A stretch of 64,000 nt of DNA, taken from assembly GCA_965214485.1 (NCBI GenBank), contig CBDCBW010000015.1:434001-498000 (forward strand), read 5' to 3'. This document shows, in pieces, positions 9,989 to 19,238 of this stretch (position 1 is its first letter; each line of letters opens with the position of its first letter). Both the position numbers and the translations under genes were made by a program. Source of the DNA: JANQRZ01 sp965214485 (GTDB taxonomy: Bacteria > Bacteroidota > Rhodothermia > Rhodothermales > JANQRZ01). The notes beneath the pieces are model-generated. The model was not told where the DNA came from, made no database searches, and was given only the letters and a program-made list of their open reading frames with translations.

Positions 9989-12900
9989 ATGCCCGGCCTC
10001 CGCCCCTTGCTGTTCTGCTGCGCCGCAGCCTTGTTCTTCTCGGCAGGGACGGTATCGGCGCAGCAGCATCACTTCCGTAACTACAACGTCGCGGACGGCC
10101 TCGCGCAGGCTGACGTTATATCGCTCTACCAAGATAGCGAGGGCTACCTCTGGGTCGGCTCCTTCGGCGGCCTGAGCCGATTCGACGGCCTCGAATTCCG
10201 CACGTTTTCTACCGAGGACGGCCTCCCGAGCAACACCGTCAGAGCGATCAGCGAGGACGCCGAAGGGCGCCTCTGGGTCGGCACGGGCGAGGGCCTCGCG
10301 GTGTTTGACGGGCGTGGCTTTGCGCACCACGCCGCAGACGCGGCCGTCCACGAGGTCGTCAACGACCTCGCCGGCAGCGACGTCTGGGTGCTGCGCCCCG
10401 GCGCCGAGGGAGGGCTTTGGGTCGGGACGCAGACCGGTGCTCACTTCTTCGACGGGGCCGCGCTTACGACCTACACCTCGGCCGCCGGGCTGGCCACCGA
10501 CGCCGTCAACGACATCGCCGTCGCCCCGGACGGTACCGTGTGGTTCGCCACCGACGCCGGCGTGAGTCGACTCGCTGAGGGCCGCTTCACGACGTTCCCC
10601 ACAGGCGACGGCTGGGTAGCCTCGCTCGCGCTGGCTGAGGACGGCGTCCTCTGGGCCGGGACCTCCCAAGGGCTGTTCCGCCTGGAGGGGGAGCAGACCG
10701 CGGCCTACACCACCGAGGATGGGCTCGGCGGCGACTTCGTCATAGCGCTCCTGTCCCGGAGCGATGGGCGGCTGTGGGTAGGCACCCACGGCGGCGGACT
10801 CACCAGCTTCGACCCGGACGCACCACCGGAGGAGCGCCCTGTCGTCCTCGGCCTGGGCAACGGGCTGCCGAGCCCCAACGTATGGGCACTCGCCGAGGAC
10901 ACCGAAGGCAACCTCTGGATCGGGACCGACGCGCGGCTGTCGTGGTACGGCGGCGACCGGTTCATCGCCTACACCACCGACGACGGCCTCCCCGACCCGA
11001 CGGTCTGGAGCTTCGCCGAGGACACCGAGGGCGACCTCTGGATCGGGACCGAGGCGGGCATCAGCCGGTATGAGCCGGAGCGCGAGCGGGCTGGCGACCA
11101 GGACGCCGACCCGTTCACCGTCTTTCCGTTCGAGGAGGAGCAGTCGGACATGCGCGGCTCCAGGCTCGTGGCTGCGAACGAGGGGTTGTGGACCGGCTCC
11201 CAAGCCGGGCTCGGTCATTTTCAGGACGGGCAGCACACTCCGCTCTCCAGCGTCGACGGGGAGATCGCCTCGATGGTCAAAACCCGGGACGGATCGATCT
11301 GGGCCGGCATGTTCGAGGCCGAGTTCGTCCACCTGGACGCCGACGGCCGGCTGATCCGGACGTTTACCGAGGCCGATGGGGTGACCGGCACCCGCGTCCT
11401 CTTCCTGCTCGAGGCGCGCGACGGCACGCTGTGGGTGGGCACCGACGAGGGCATCGTGCTCTACGACGGCACCGACCTGGTGCCGCTCGACCCGGAGACG
11501 TTTTCCGGCCACGTGATCTCGCTGGCCGAAGACGAGGCCGGCAACGTGTGGGTGACGGAAAACTCGGGCCGGATCACTCGGATCACCCCGGAGCGCGAGA
11601 CCGCGAGCTTCTGGCTCGGCGACGCGCTCGCCGGGGCCTCGTTCTACCTTTCGACGATCGGCCCCGAGGGCGACCTCTGGATCGGCACGAACCGTGGGCT
11701 GGCGCGTTTCGACCCGACGGCCTACGACGGCGGGCCGGACCTGCCGCCGGTCCGGCACTACGGAGCGCCCGAGGGCTTCCGCGCGCTCGAGACGAACTCC
11801 TTCGCCACGATCATCGACAGTCAAGGTCAGCTCTGGTTTGGGACCGTCGACGGTGCCTACCGCTACAACCCGACCGCGGACGATGCGGTAGACCACCCGC
11901 CGGCGCTGCGCGTCACCGCCCTCAGCCTCACGTTCGAAGCGCCCGACTGGAGCCTGCTCGCCGACTCGGTCGGCCCCGACGGGCTGCCGGTTGGCTTGGC
12001 GCTGGCTCACGACCGCAACCACCTCACGTTCGACTTCGTCGGGATCCACCTGGGAAATCCCGAAGCGGTCCGCTACCGCTACCGTCTCGACGGCCTCGAT
12101 GCGGCGTGGAGCCCCGCGTTCGCTGAGCGCCACGCCACCTACTCGAACGTACCGCCCGGCGACTACACCTTTGAGGTCCAAGCCCGCGCGGGAGACGGCG
12201 CGTGGACGCCGCAGCCGGCGCGGTTCGCCTTTACCATCACCCCGCCGTTTTGGCAGCGCCCGTGGTTTGCCCTCCTCGCTAGTCTACTCCTGCTCGGCAC
12301 CGTCATCGGGGGTGGGCGGCTGCATACCCGGCGCCTCGTACGCCACCAACGAAAGCTAGAGGCCGCCGTGCGTGAGCGGACGAGCGAGCTTCGGCACCAG
12401 AAGGACAAGCTCGAAGTGACAAACCGGCGGCTCGACCGGGCGAACGAAGACGCGCTGGCGGCGGTCCGCGCCAAGAGCGAGTTTCTCGCCATGATGAGCC
12501 ACGAGATTCGCACGCCTATGAACGGTGTGATCGGCATGACCGGGCTGCTGCTCGACACGCGCCTCGACAACGAGCAGCAGGACTACGTCGAGACCATCCG
12601 CGTCTCCGGCGACGCGCTCCTGACGATCATCAACGACATCCTCGACTTCTCGAAGATCGAGGCAGGCAAGGTGGAACTCGAGGAGCACGCCTTCGACCTC
12701 CACACCGTCATCGAGGAAAGCCTGGACCTGGTCGCCCCGAAGGCAACCGGGCAGGGCTTGGAGCTCGCCTACTTCATCGAGGACGGCACGCCCGCGACCG
12801 TGCTCGGCGACGTGACACGTGTCCGGCAGATCATCGTCAACCTCTTGTCGAACGCGGTGAAGTTCACGCACGAGGGCGAGGTCGTGGTCCGCGCCCGCAC

Positions 12901-14404
12901 CGGCCCTGCGCCGTGCGTGGAAGGCTCCCCATGCGAGATTCTCTTCTCGGTGCACGACACCGGCATCGGGATGACGCCCGAGCAGCAGGCGCGCCTCTTC
13001 GAAGCCTTCACGCAGGCCGACTCCTCGATGACCCGGAAGTACGGCGGGACCGGCCTCGGGCTGGCCATCTCGAAACGCCTCGCCGAGGCCATGGGCGGGA
13101 CGATGCGCGTCGAGAGCACGTTCGGCGAGGGCTCGGTCTTCCACTTCTCGATCCGGGCTACGCCCACGGCCCCCTCCCGGCAAGGTGCCCCGCCCGACGC
13201 CGAGCTCGCCGGGCGGCGCGTCCTCATCGTCGACGACAACGCGACCAACCGGCGGATGCTCACGCGCCAGCTCGAAGCCGTCGGGGCGCACGTCGAGGCG
13301 GCTGCCTCGGCGCAGGAGGCGCTCGCGGTGGTCGCTCGGACGCCGCCCTTCGACCTGGCGCTGCTCGACATGCAGATGCCTGAGCGCGACGGGCTCGACC
13401 TCGCGCGCGACTTCCGGGCGCAGGGCATCTCGTTCCCGCTCGTCATGCTCAGCTCGCTGGGCGAACACCCGGCAGAAGCCAGGCCTTTCTTCGCGGCGTG
13501 GATGACGAAGCCCGTCAAGAAGAACACGCTCTACACCTCCCTCAAACGCGTTCTCGGCATGCACACACCACAGCCCCCCCCCCCGCCCATCTCGGCAGGC
13601 GACGGCGCGGTGTCGCTCCGGGTGCTGCTGGCCGAGGACAACCTCGTCAACCAAAAGGTGGCCCTGCGGATGCTCGAGCGCCTCGGGGTCCGCGCCGAGG
13701 TGGCGGCCAACGGCCGAGAGGCCGTCGACGCCCTCGAGCGCACGCCGTACGACCTCGTGTTCATGGACGTGCAGATGCCGGTCATGGACGGGCTCGAGGC
13801 GACGCGGCACATCCGCCGCGCCCTCCCGGCGGAGCGCCAGCCGCGCATCATCGCCATGACGGCCAACGCCATGGAGGGCGACCGCGAGCGGTGCCTCGAA
13901 GCCGGCGTGGACGACTACGTCGCCAAGCCGGTGCGCGCCGAGCAGCTCGCCGCGGTCGTCGAGGCGGCGGCCCTCGGGCAGCCCCCCCTCGTCCGCGAGG
14001 CCGAGGCCGCGCCCCCGCACACGCCGAGCTTCGACCGGAGGCAGGTCGAGGACCTCGCCGACAGGGACGCCGCGTTCCTGCGCGAGCTGCTCGGCGTCTA
14101 TCTGACGGACACCCCGGCCCTCCTGGCCTCGATGGCGCAGGCCCTCGGCTCCGGCCTCCCTGATGCACGCGACGCCCTGCAGAACGCCGCGCACTCGCTC
14201 AAGGCGAGCAGCCACTCCTGCGGGGCCCTCGAGGTCTGCGAGGCAGCCGAGGCCCTCGAGACGTGGTGCCGCGCGGCGGGCGAGGCCGACGCGGCCACCG
14301 CCGAGGCCCTCGTCGGGGCCGTGCAGGACGCTTTCGCCGGGGCCCGGGCTGAGATCGAGCGCTACGTCCGCACCCTCGCCGGCGACCTGCCCGCCCCCGG
14401 CTGA
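9989..14404 (+). CDS. Hybrid two-component sensor: propeller, Y_Y_Y, kinase, two receivers, HPt
   Basis: The ATG at 9989 gives 1471 residues with a clear signal peptide (LLFCCAAALFFSAGTVSAQ). Upstream frame extension is unsupported. Residues about 30-690 are reg_prop blades, each with a phrase such as GYLWVGSFGGLSRFDG or GDLWIGTEAGISRYE. A Y_Y_Y domain and a membrane helix (about 754-775) follow. The cytoplasmic part has HisKA with H838 (MSHEIRTPMNG), HATPase (GTGLGLAISKRL near 1021), receiver 1 with D1127, receiver 2 with D1260, and an HPt domain with H1402 (AAHSLKASS). A full His-Asp-His relay is present, but no DNA-binding output is fused, so a separate regulator should be the target. Such propeller sensors in Bacteroidota usually respond to extracellular ligands, often glycans. 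The ligand here is unknown. Confidence 0.92.
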   Translation: MPGLRPLLFCCAAALFFSAGTVSAQQHHFRNYNVADGLAQADVISLYQDSEGYLWVGSFGGLSRFDGLEFRTFSTEDGLPSNTVRAISEDAEGRLWVGTGEGLAVFDGRGFAHHAADAAVHEVVNDLAGSDVWVLRPGAEGGLWVGTQTGAHFFDGAALTTYTSAAGLATDAVNDIAVAPDGTVWFATDAGVSRLAEGRFTTFPTGDGWVASLALAEDGVLWAGTSQGLFRLEGEQTAAYTTEDGLGGDFVIALLSRSDGRLWVGTHGGGLTSFDPDAPPEERPVVLGLGNGLPSPNVWALAEDTEGNLWIGTDARLSWYGGDRFIAYTTDDGLPDPTVWSFAEDTEGDLWIGTEAGISRYEPERERAGDQDADPFTVFPFEEEQSDMRGSRLVAANEGLWTGSQAGLGHFQDGQHTPLSSVDGEIASMVKTRDGSIWAGMFEAEFVHLDADGRLIRTFTEADGVTGTRVLFLLEARDGTLWVGTDEGIVLYDGTDLVPLDPETFSGHVISLAEDEAGNVWVTENSGRITRITPERETASFWLGDALAGASFYLSTIGPEGDLWIGTNRGLARFDPTAYDGGPDLPPVRHYGAPEGFRALETNSFATIIDSQGQLWFGTVDGAYRYNPTADDAVDHPPALRVTALSLTFEAPDWSLLADSVGPDGLPVGLALAHDRNHLTFDFVGIHLGNPEAVRYRYRLDGLDAAWSPAFAERHATYSNVPPGDYTFEVQARAGDGAWTPQPARFAFTITPPFWQRPWFALLASLLLLGTVIGGGRLHTRRLVRHQRKLEAAVRERTSELRHQKDKLEVTNRRLDRANEDALAAVRAKSEFLAMMSHEIRTPMNGVIGMTGLLLDTRLDNEQQDYVETIRVSGDALLTIINDILDFSKIEAGKVELEEHAFDLHTVIEESLDLVAPKATGQGLELAYFIEDGTPATVLGDVTRVRQIIVNLLSNAVKFTHEGEVVVRARTGPAPCVEGSPCEILFSVHDTGIGMTPEQQARLFEAFTQADSSMTRKYGGTGLGLAISKRLAEAMGGTMRVESTFGEGSVFHFSIRATPTAPSRQGAPPDAELAGRRVLIVDDNATNRRMLTRQLEAVGAHVEAAASAQEALAVVARTPPFDLALLDMQMPERDGLDLARDFRAQGISFPLVMLSSLGEHPAEARPFFAAWMTKPVKKNTLYTSLKRVLGMHTPQPPPPPISAGDGAVSLRVLLAEDNLVNQKVALRMLERLGVRAEVAANGREAVDALERTPYDLVFMDVQMPVMDGLEATRHIRRALPAERQPRIIAMTANAMEGDRERCLEAGVDDYVAKPVRAEQLAAVVEAAALGQPPLVREAEAAPPHTPSFDRRQVEDLADRDAAFLRELLGVYLTDTPALLASMAQALGSGLPDARDALQNAAHSLKASSHSCGALEVCEAAEALETWCRAAGEADAATAEALVGAVQDAFAGARAEIERYVRTLAGDLPAPG

Positions 14405-14464
14405 CCCGGCCGGTGCCCTGCCAGGTCCGGTTGCCCTACCCGGCTGCCCTGCCCGGCGCGGATC

Positions 14465-14521
14465 GTCCGGCGTGCATCTGCCTGTCCGGCGTGCATCAGC
14501 CTATCCGGTGTACATCTGCAG
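14465..14521. repeat. 19-bp tandem repeat over the end of the sigma gene
   Basis: Three copies of a 19-bp unit (GTCCGGCGTGCATCTGCCT and variants) occupy 14465-14483, 14484-14502 and 14503-14521. The last copy contains the final codons and stop of the sigma-factor gene (stop at 14501-14503), so the array seems to have grown outward from the gene's 3' end. Confidence 0.75.
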
Positions 14522-15340
14522 CTCGTCCCGGCGGTGCTTCTGGCGGAGCTTGCGCAGGGCCTTCTCCTTGATCTGCCGGACCCGCTCGCGCGTCAGGTCG
14601 AAGCGCTGCCCGATCTCTTCGAGCGTCAGCGGGTGCTCGCGCCCGATGCCGAAGTAGAGCCGGGTGATCTCGGCCTCGCGGGCGTGCAGCCCGCCGAGCG
14701 CCCGCTCGACGTCGATCCTGAGGCTCTCGTCGACGAGGACCTCGTCGGGCGAGACCTCGCCTTCACTCGGGAGCACGTCGAGCAGCGAGTTGTCGTCGTC
14801 CTCGCCGAAGGGGGCGTCCACCGAGAGGTGGCGGCCCGAGTGCCGGAGCGCGTCGCGGACCTTCTCGGGGTCGATCTCGAGCTCGGCGGCGAGCTCGTCG
14901 ATGTTCGGGTCGCGGTCGTGCCGCTGGGCGAGCAGCGCGCTGGTCTTGCGGATCTTCGAGAGCGTCCCGATCCGGTTGAGCGGGAGGCGGACGACGCGGC
15001 TCTGCTCGGCGAGGGCCTGGAGGATGGCCTGCCGGATCCACCACACGGCGTACGAGATGAACTTGAAGCCGCGCGTCTCGTCGAAGCGCTGCGCCGCCTT
15101 GATGAGGCCGTAGTTGCCCTCGTTGATGAGGTCCGAGAGCCCCAGCCCCTGGCCCTGGTACTTCTTCGCCACCGAGACCACGAACCGGAGGTTGGCGCGC
15201 ACCAGGGTGTCGAGCGCGGCACCGTCGCCCCCTCTAATGCGCTGGGCCAGCGCCACCTCTTCCTCCGGTTTCAGGAGCGGGATTTCCCCGATCTCCCGGA
15301 GGTACTGGTCCAGCATCCGCTGTTGGCGGGGGACGTACAT
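14501..15340 (-). CDS. rpoD: RNA polymerase primary-type sigma-70 factor
   Basis: The 279-residue product has sigma regions 1.2, 2, 3 and 4 but lacks region 1.1 and the non-conserved insertion, the short form typical of Bacteroidota primary sigma factors. Region 2 is near-perfect (NLRFVVSVAKKYQGQGLGL, then DLINEGNYGLIKAAQRFD and YAVWWIRQAI). Region 4 ends with the helix-turn-helix LTLEEIGQRFDLTRERVRQI. The start at the ATG ending 15340 matches the usual short N-terminus before DQYLREIGEIPLL. It is convergent with the hybrid kinase. A paralogous sigma cannot be excluded. Confidence 0.93.
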   Translation of the reverse strand: MYVPRQQRMLDQYLREIGEIPLLKPEEEVALAQRIRGGDGAALDTLVRANLRFVVSVAKKYQGQGLGLSDLINEGNYGLIKAAQRFDETRGFKFISYAVWWIRQAILQALAEQSRVVRLPLNRIGTLSKIRKTSALLAQRHDRDPNIDELAAELEIDPEKVRDALRHSGRHLSVDAPFGEDDDNSLLDVLPSEGEVSPDEVLVDESLRIDVERALGGLHAREAEITRLYFGIGREHPLTLEEIGQRFDLTRERVRQIKEKALRKLRQKHRRDELQMYTG

Positions 15341-15479
15341 GGGGCTGCGGGTTGGCGTATCAACGAGAGGCCGTAGGCACAGGAGAGGAAGGTCGATCAG
15401 CGAGAGGGGCCGCGTCACCGTGGGAGTTCGTCCCCCGGCCACCGCGCGACCGTTTCGTTACACGGGAGAGCGGATACCC

Positions 15480-15521
15480 CGTTCCCCTGGGCGCGCACCG
15501 CGTTCCCCTAGGCGCGCACCG
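15480..15521. repeat. 21-bp tandem duplication upstream of folP
   Basis: Two copies of a 21-bp unit (15480-15500 and 15501-15521) differ at one base. They lie in the intergenic region between the divergent sigma and folP genes. The rest of 15341-15630 shows no gene that I can support. Confidence 0.7.
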
Positions 15522-15630
15522 TGCCTGGCTCCCGCCCTTCCCGTGGCGCTCCTCCTCCCGGCGAGGCGTTTTCGCGCGGCGTGCGTCCCGGCGCTCGGGG
15601 TCGTAGATTTCGCCTCGCCCGCTCTGTGCC

Positions 15631-16584
15631 ATGCCCCGCGTCCCCGATCCGTTCCTCCTCGACTGCCGCGGCCGGCCGCTCGACTGCCGGCCCGGGCGGG
15701 CGCACGTCATGGGGATTCTGAACGTCACCCCGGACTCGTTCTCCGATGGGGGCCGGTACCTCACGCCGGACGCCGCGCTGCACCGCGCCGAGGTGATGCT
15801 CGCGGAGGGGGCAGCGCTCCTCGACGTCGGGGCCGAGTCCTCGCGACCGCGCGGCACGGTCTACGGCGACGGAGCCGCGCCCGTCGCGGCGAGCGAGGAG
15901 CGGCGGCGGCTCGTGCCGGTCGTCGAGGCGGTGGCGGCGCGCTTTCCCGAGGCGCTGATGTCCGTGGACACGTACAAGCCGGAGGTCGCCGAGGCGGCGC
16001 TCGACGCGGGCGCGCACGTCGTCAACGACGTCACCGGGCTGCGCTACGGCGACGGGGTGGCGCGGGCGGCGGCGCGGGCCGGGGCCCCGCTCGTGGTGAT
16101 GCACTCGCTCGGCGCGCCCGGCGCGATGCCGCACGCGCACGCCTACGCCGACGTCGTGGCCGAGGTGACGGCCTCGCTCGCGGCCTCCGTGAGCGCGGCG
16201 GAGGCGGCGGGCGTCCGCGATGTCGTCGTCGATCCCGGCTTCGGGTTCGGCAAGTCGGTGCGGGAGAACCTGCGGCTCGCCGGGCGGACGGACGCGCTGC
16301 TGGAGACCGGACGCCCGGTGCTCGTCGGGATTTCGCGCAAGAGCACCGTGGGCGCGGTCCTCGGCACGGCCGGGGAGCCTGCCGCCGTCGGCGAGCGGCT
16401 CTTCGGGACGCTCGGGATGACGGCCGTGGCGGTGCTCGGCGGGGCGTCGATCGTACGCACCCACGACGTGCGGGCGACGGTCGAGATGCTCCGCGGCCTG
16501 GCAGCCGTCGTCGAAGCGTCGCCGGACTGCAGGCTTCGGGCGCACCGGCACCGGGCGCACCGGCGTCGGGAGGCCGCGCGATGA
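15631..16584 (+). CDS. folP: Dihydropteroate synthase
   Basis: The enzyme joins 6-hydroxymethyl-dihydropterin diphosphate with p-aminobenzoate in folate synthesis. The 317-residue TIM barrel shows the signature MGILNVTPDSFSDGG near residue 27, the pABA/phosphate loop LDVGAESSRPRG, the DVTGLRYGD and VVDPGFGFGKS strands, and the late GISRKSTVG. The gene overlaps cdaA by four bases (ATGA), so the two are translationally coupled. A folP-cdaA pairing is known in Bacteroidota. Confidence 0.96.
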   Translation: MPRVPDPFLLDCRGRPLDCRPGRAHVMGILNVTPDSFSDGGRYLTPDAALHRAEVMLAEGAALLDVGAESSRPRGTVYGDGAAPVAASEERRRLVPVVEAVAARFPEALMSVDTYKPEVAEAALDAGAHVVNDVTGLRYGDGVARAAARAGAPLVVMHSLGAPGAMPHAHAYADVVAEVTASLAASVSAAEAAGVRDVVVDPGFGFGKSVRENLRLAGRTDALLETGRPVLVGISRKSTVGAVLGTAGEPAAVGERLFGTLGMTAVAVLGGASIVRTHDVRATVEMLRGLAAVVEASPDCRLRAHRHRAHRRREAAR

Positions 16585-17408
16585 CGCTGGCCCTCGAACT
16601 CTTCGGCTTCCTCCCGGTCGAGCTGAAGGACGCGCTCGACGTGCTCATCGTCTCGGTCCTCGTCTACCAGCTCTACCGGCTGATCCGGGGGACGATCGCC
16701 GTGCAGATGTCGTTTCTGCTCTTCGGCATCTTCATCGTCAACCAGGTCGTGCGGGCGACGGGCCTGACCACGCTGCGGGCGCTCTTCGGCGCGGTCAGCG
16801 AGGTGTTCGTCGTCGCGGTGATCATCCTGTTCCAGCCCGAGATCCGGCGGCTGCTCTTCATGCTCGGCAAGAACCCGCTCGTCCGGCGCTTCGTCGCCAC
16901 CTCGGCCCGCGAGAAGACCGTCGAGGAGATCGTGGCGGCGGCGCGCGAGATGTCGGAGAACCGGATCGGCTCGCTCACAGCCTTCGCCCGGGCGTCGGGG
17001 CTGCGCAACTATATCGAGAGCGGCACCGCGATTAACGCCAACGTCGAGCGCGACCTGCTGACGAGCATCTTCTTCCCGAACTCGCCGCTGCACGACGGCG
17101 CGGTCATCATCGAGGACCAGAAGGTGGCCGCCGCGCGCTGCATCCTCCCGGTCTCCGAAGGCCGGCGGCTCGACCCGCACCTCGGCCTGCGCCACCGCGC
17201 CGCCGTCGGCCTGACCGAGCGGACCGACGCCTTCGTCGTCGTGACGAGCGAGGAGACCGGGCGCATCTCGGTCGCCGAGGACGGCGTGATCCAGACCGAC
17301 CTCTCGCCCGAGGAGCTGCGCGAACGCCTCTTCGAGGCCCTCGTCGAGCGCCGCGCCGAGGAGCCGCCCCCCGAGGACGAGTTCGTCACCGAAGACGGAG
17401 GACGGTGA
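16581..17408 (+). CDS. cdaA: Membrane diadenylate cyclase CdaA
   Basis: The 275-residue protein has about three N-terminal membrane helices (residues 15-85, including LDVLIVSVLVYQLYRLI) and a DAC domain that makes c-di-AMP from two ATP. The catalytic motifs are SPLHDGAVII (DGA) and LGLRHRAAVGLTERTDA (RHR). The second messenger usually controls potassium and osmolyte balance and cell-wall homeostasis. The C-terminal tail is acidic and ends inside a 15-bp tandem repeat whose first unit supplies the TGA stop. Confidence 0.95.
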   Translation: MTLALELFGFLPVELKDALDVLIVSVLVYQLYRLIRGTIAVQMSFLLFGIFIVNQVVRATGLTTLRALFGAVSEVFVVAVIILFQPEIRRLLFMLGKNPLVRRFVATSAREKTVEEIVAAAREMSENRIGSLTAFARASGLRNYIESGTAINANVERDLLTSIFFPNSPLHDGAVIIEDQKVAAARCILPVSEGRRLDPHLGLRHRAAVGLTERTDAFVVVTSEETGRISVAEDGVIQTDLSPEELRERLFEALVERRAEEPPPEDEFVTEDGGR

Positions 17409-17457
17409 GCCGGGGGACGGTGAGCCGGGGGACGGTGAGCCGGGGGACGGTGAGCCG
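17401..17457. repeat. 15-bp tandem repeat containing the cdaA stop codon
   Basis: The unit GACGGTGAGCCGGGG is repeated 3.8 times (17401, 17416, 17431, 17446). The first unit holds the cdaA TGA (17406-17408), and each later unit carries the same in-frame TGA. It is immediately followed by a palindromic repeat at 17468-17489. Confidence 0.85.
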
Positions 17458-17467
17458 ATCCCAACCC

Positions 17468-17489
17468 GGGCGGCCACACGGGGCCGCCC
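17468..17489. repeat. REP-like palindrome downstream of cdaA
   Basis: GGGCGGCC (17468-17475) and GGCCGCCC (17482-17489) form a perfect 8-bp stem, followed by CCTAC. The CGTAGGGGCGGCCCCGTG-type core belongs to a palindrome class widespread between genes in many phyla. It could serve as the cdaA terminator. Confidence 0.6.
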
Positions 17490-17569
17490 CTACGGTGCGG
17501 AGCGCTGTGGCCGAGGTATCTTTCCCAGCTCAGTCTGCCCTCTGCCGGGACCCTCCGCCCTCTGAGACC

Positions 17570-18232
17570 ATGCCCCGCCGCCCCTACGACCGCCAGCGCC
17601 GCGCCCTCGTCGCCCTCCTCCGCGAGAAGGGCATCACGGACGAGCGCGTGCTCGGGGCCGTCGGCGCGGTGCCGCGCCACGCGTTCATGGACCAGGCGCT
17701 GCACCACCGCGCCTACGAGGACGAGGCCCTCCCGATCGGCCTGCACCAGACGATCTCGCAGCCGTTCACCGTCGCCTACCAGACCAGCCTCCTCGGCGTC
17801 GAGCCGGGCCAGCGGATCCTCGAGGTCGGGACCGGCAGCGGCTACCAGGCGGCGATCCTCTGCGAGCTCGGCGCGCGCGTGCTCTCGGTCGAGCGCCACG
17901 AGCCGCTCCTGGAGCGGACCCGCGCCCTCCTCGACGACCTGGGCTACCGCGTCCTCACCCGGCACGGCGACGGTACGCTCGGCTGGCCGGCGTCGGCCCC
18001 GTTCGACGGGATCGTGGTGACGGCGGGCGGAGCGACCGTGCCCACCCCGCTGCTCGACCAACTCCGCGCCCCCGAGGGCGACCGACCGGGCGGGCGGCTC
18101 GTCATCCCCGTCGGCGAGCGCGACAAGCAGACGATGCTTCGCATCACCCGCACCGGCCCCACCTCGTTCGAGCGCGAGGAGCTGATGGACTGCCTCTTCG
18201 TCCCTCTCATCGCTGACACCGACGGTCGCTAG
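17570..18232 (+). CDS. pcm: Protein-L-isoaspartate O-methyltransferase
   Basis: The ATG at 17570 gives 220 residues, the normal size. The enzyme methylates L-isoaspartyl residues of damaged proteins using SAM. Motifs are the family-specific ISQPFTVAYQTSLL, the SAM-binding ILEVGTGSGYQAAIL, and VVTAGGATVPTPLLDQL. The frame is open further upstream through the tandem repeat, but that stretch has no homology. The DUF368 gene follows after 19 bp and is probably co-transcribed. Confidence 0.95.
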   Translation: MPRRPYDRQRRALVALLREKGITDERVLGAVGAVPRHAFMDQALHHRAYEDEALPIGLHQTISQPFTVAYQTSLLGVEPGQRILEVGTGSGYQAAILCELGARVLSVERHEPLLERTRALLDDLGYRVLTRHGDGTLGWPASAPFDGIVVTAGGATVPTPLLDQLRAPEGDRPGGRLVIPVGERDKQTMLRITRTGPTSFEREELMDCLFVPLIADTDGR

Positions 18233-18251
18233 CCCCCCTTTCCTCCAGCAC

Positions 18252-19238
18252 ATGGCCTCTTCTCCCCGGCCCGCGCGCGCGTTGTTCACCCACTTCAGCC
18301 AGGGCGTGCTGATGGGGTCCGCCGACATCATCCCCGGCGTCAGCGGCGGCACGATGGCGCTGATCGTCGGCATCTACAAAAACCTGATCGACGCGATCGG
18401 CGAGGCCGTGACGGCGGCGCTCCTGCTGCTGCGGGGCCGGTGGCGCGAGGCGTGGGCCGCGGTCCGGTCGCTGGAGTGGAGCCTGCTCCTCCCGCTGGCG
18501 GCGGGCATCTTCCTCGCCATCGGGATCGGGTCGCTGTTCATCCCGGAGCTGCTGGACCGGTATCCGGTCGAGTGCCGGGCGCTGTTCTTCGGCCTCGTCG
18601 CGGCGTCGATCGTGATCCCGTGGCGCGAGCGGCACGCGCACCGAGGCTGGCACTACGCGGCCGCCGCCGTCGCCGCCGGTGCGGCGTTCGGGCTCGTCGG
18701 CTTGCCGCGCAGCCCGGACCTCGCCGACCCGTCGGCGCTCCGCGTCGGGCTGACGGCGGCGGTGGCGATCAACGCGATGATCCTGCCCGGCGTGAGCGGC
18801 GCGTTCCTGCTCGAAGTCCTCGGGCTGTACCGGACGACGCTCGAGGCGCTCCGCGACCTCGACGTCGGCTACGTCCTCACGTTTGCCCTCGGCGCGGCGC
18901 TCGGGCTCGGGGCCGTGGCGAAGCTCCTGTCGTGGCTCCTCGACCGGCACCACGACCTCACGATGGCCGTCCTCGTCGGCCTGCTCGCCGGGTCGCTGCG
19001 GGCGCTCTGGCCGTGGGTCGGCGTCGTCGAGCACACGAGCTCCGACGGTACGGTCGAGGCGATCCCCGACCCGTCGGTCCTCCTCGCGCCGGGGGACGGG
19101 TGGCCGCTCGCGCTTGCGCTCGCGCTCGGCGGGTTCGCGTTTGTGACGGCGCTCGCGTGGCTCGGCCGCCGCCGCCTCGCCGCGGGCGACGAGGTGTTGG
19201 CAGAAGAGCACAACGAGGTCGAAGCGCGTGTCGATTAG
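18252..19238 (+). CDS. DUF368 family polyprenyl-phosphate transporter (PopT-like)
   Basis: The 328-residue integral membrane protein has eight to ten hydrophobic segments and both DUF368 signature repeats: GSADIIPGVSGGTMALIVG near residue 25 and MILPGVSGAFLLEVLGLY near 178. DUF368 proteins have been reported to recycle undecaprenyl phosphate across the membrane for cell-wall synthesis. That function is by family, not visible here. The gene ends four bases past the start of the convergent microcompartment-vertex gene's stop region (19235-19238 overlap). Confidence 0.88.
   Translation: MASSPRPARALFTHFSQGVLMGSADIIPGVSGGTMALIVGIYKNLIDAIGEAVTAALLLLRGRWREAWAAVRSLEWSLLLPLAAGIFLAIGIGSLFIPELLDRYPVECRALFFGLVAASIVIPWRERHAHRGWHYAAAAVAAGAAFGLVGLPRSPDLADPSALRVGLTAAVAINAMILPGVSGAFLLEVLGLYRTTLEALRDLDVGYVLTFALGAALGLGAVAKLLSWLLDRHHDLTMAVLVGLLAGSLRALWPWVGVVEHTSSDGTVEAIPDPSVLLAPGDGWPLALALALGGFAFVTALAWLGRRRLAAGDEVLAEEHNEVEARVD

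Noticed and set aside
9800..12181. Minus-strand 793-codon frame over the hybrid kinase
   Set aside because: Antisense to the propeller repeats, so it shows mock periodicity. No signal, fold or start support.
12356..14215. Minus-strand 619-codon frame over the kinase, receiver and HPt domains
   Set aside because: Antisense of strongly conserved domains; composition is non-protein-like.
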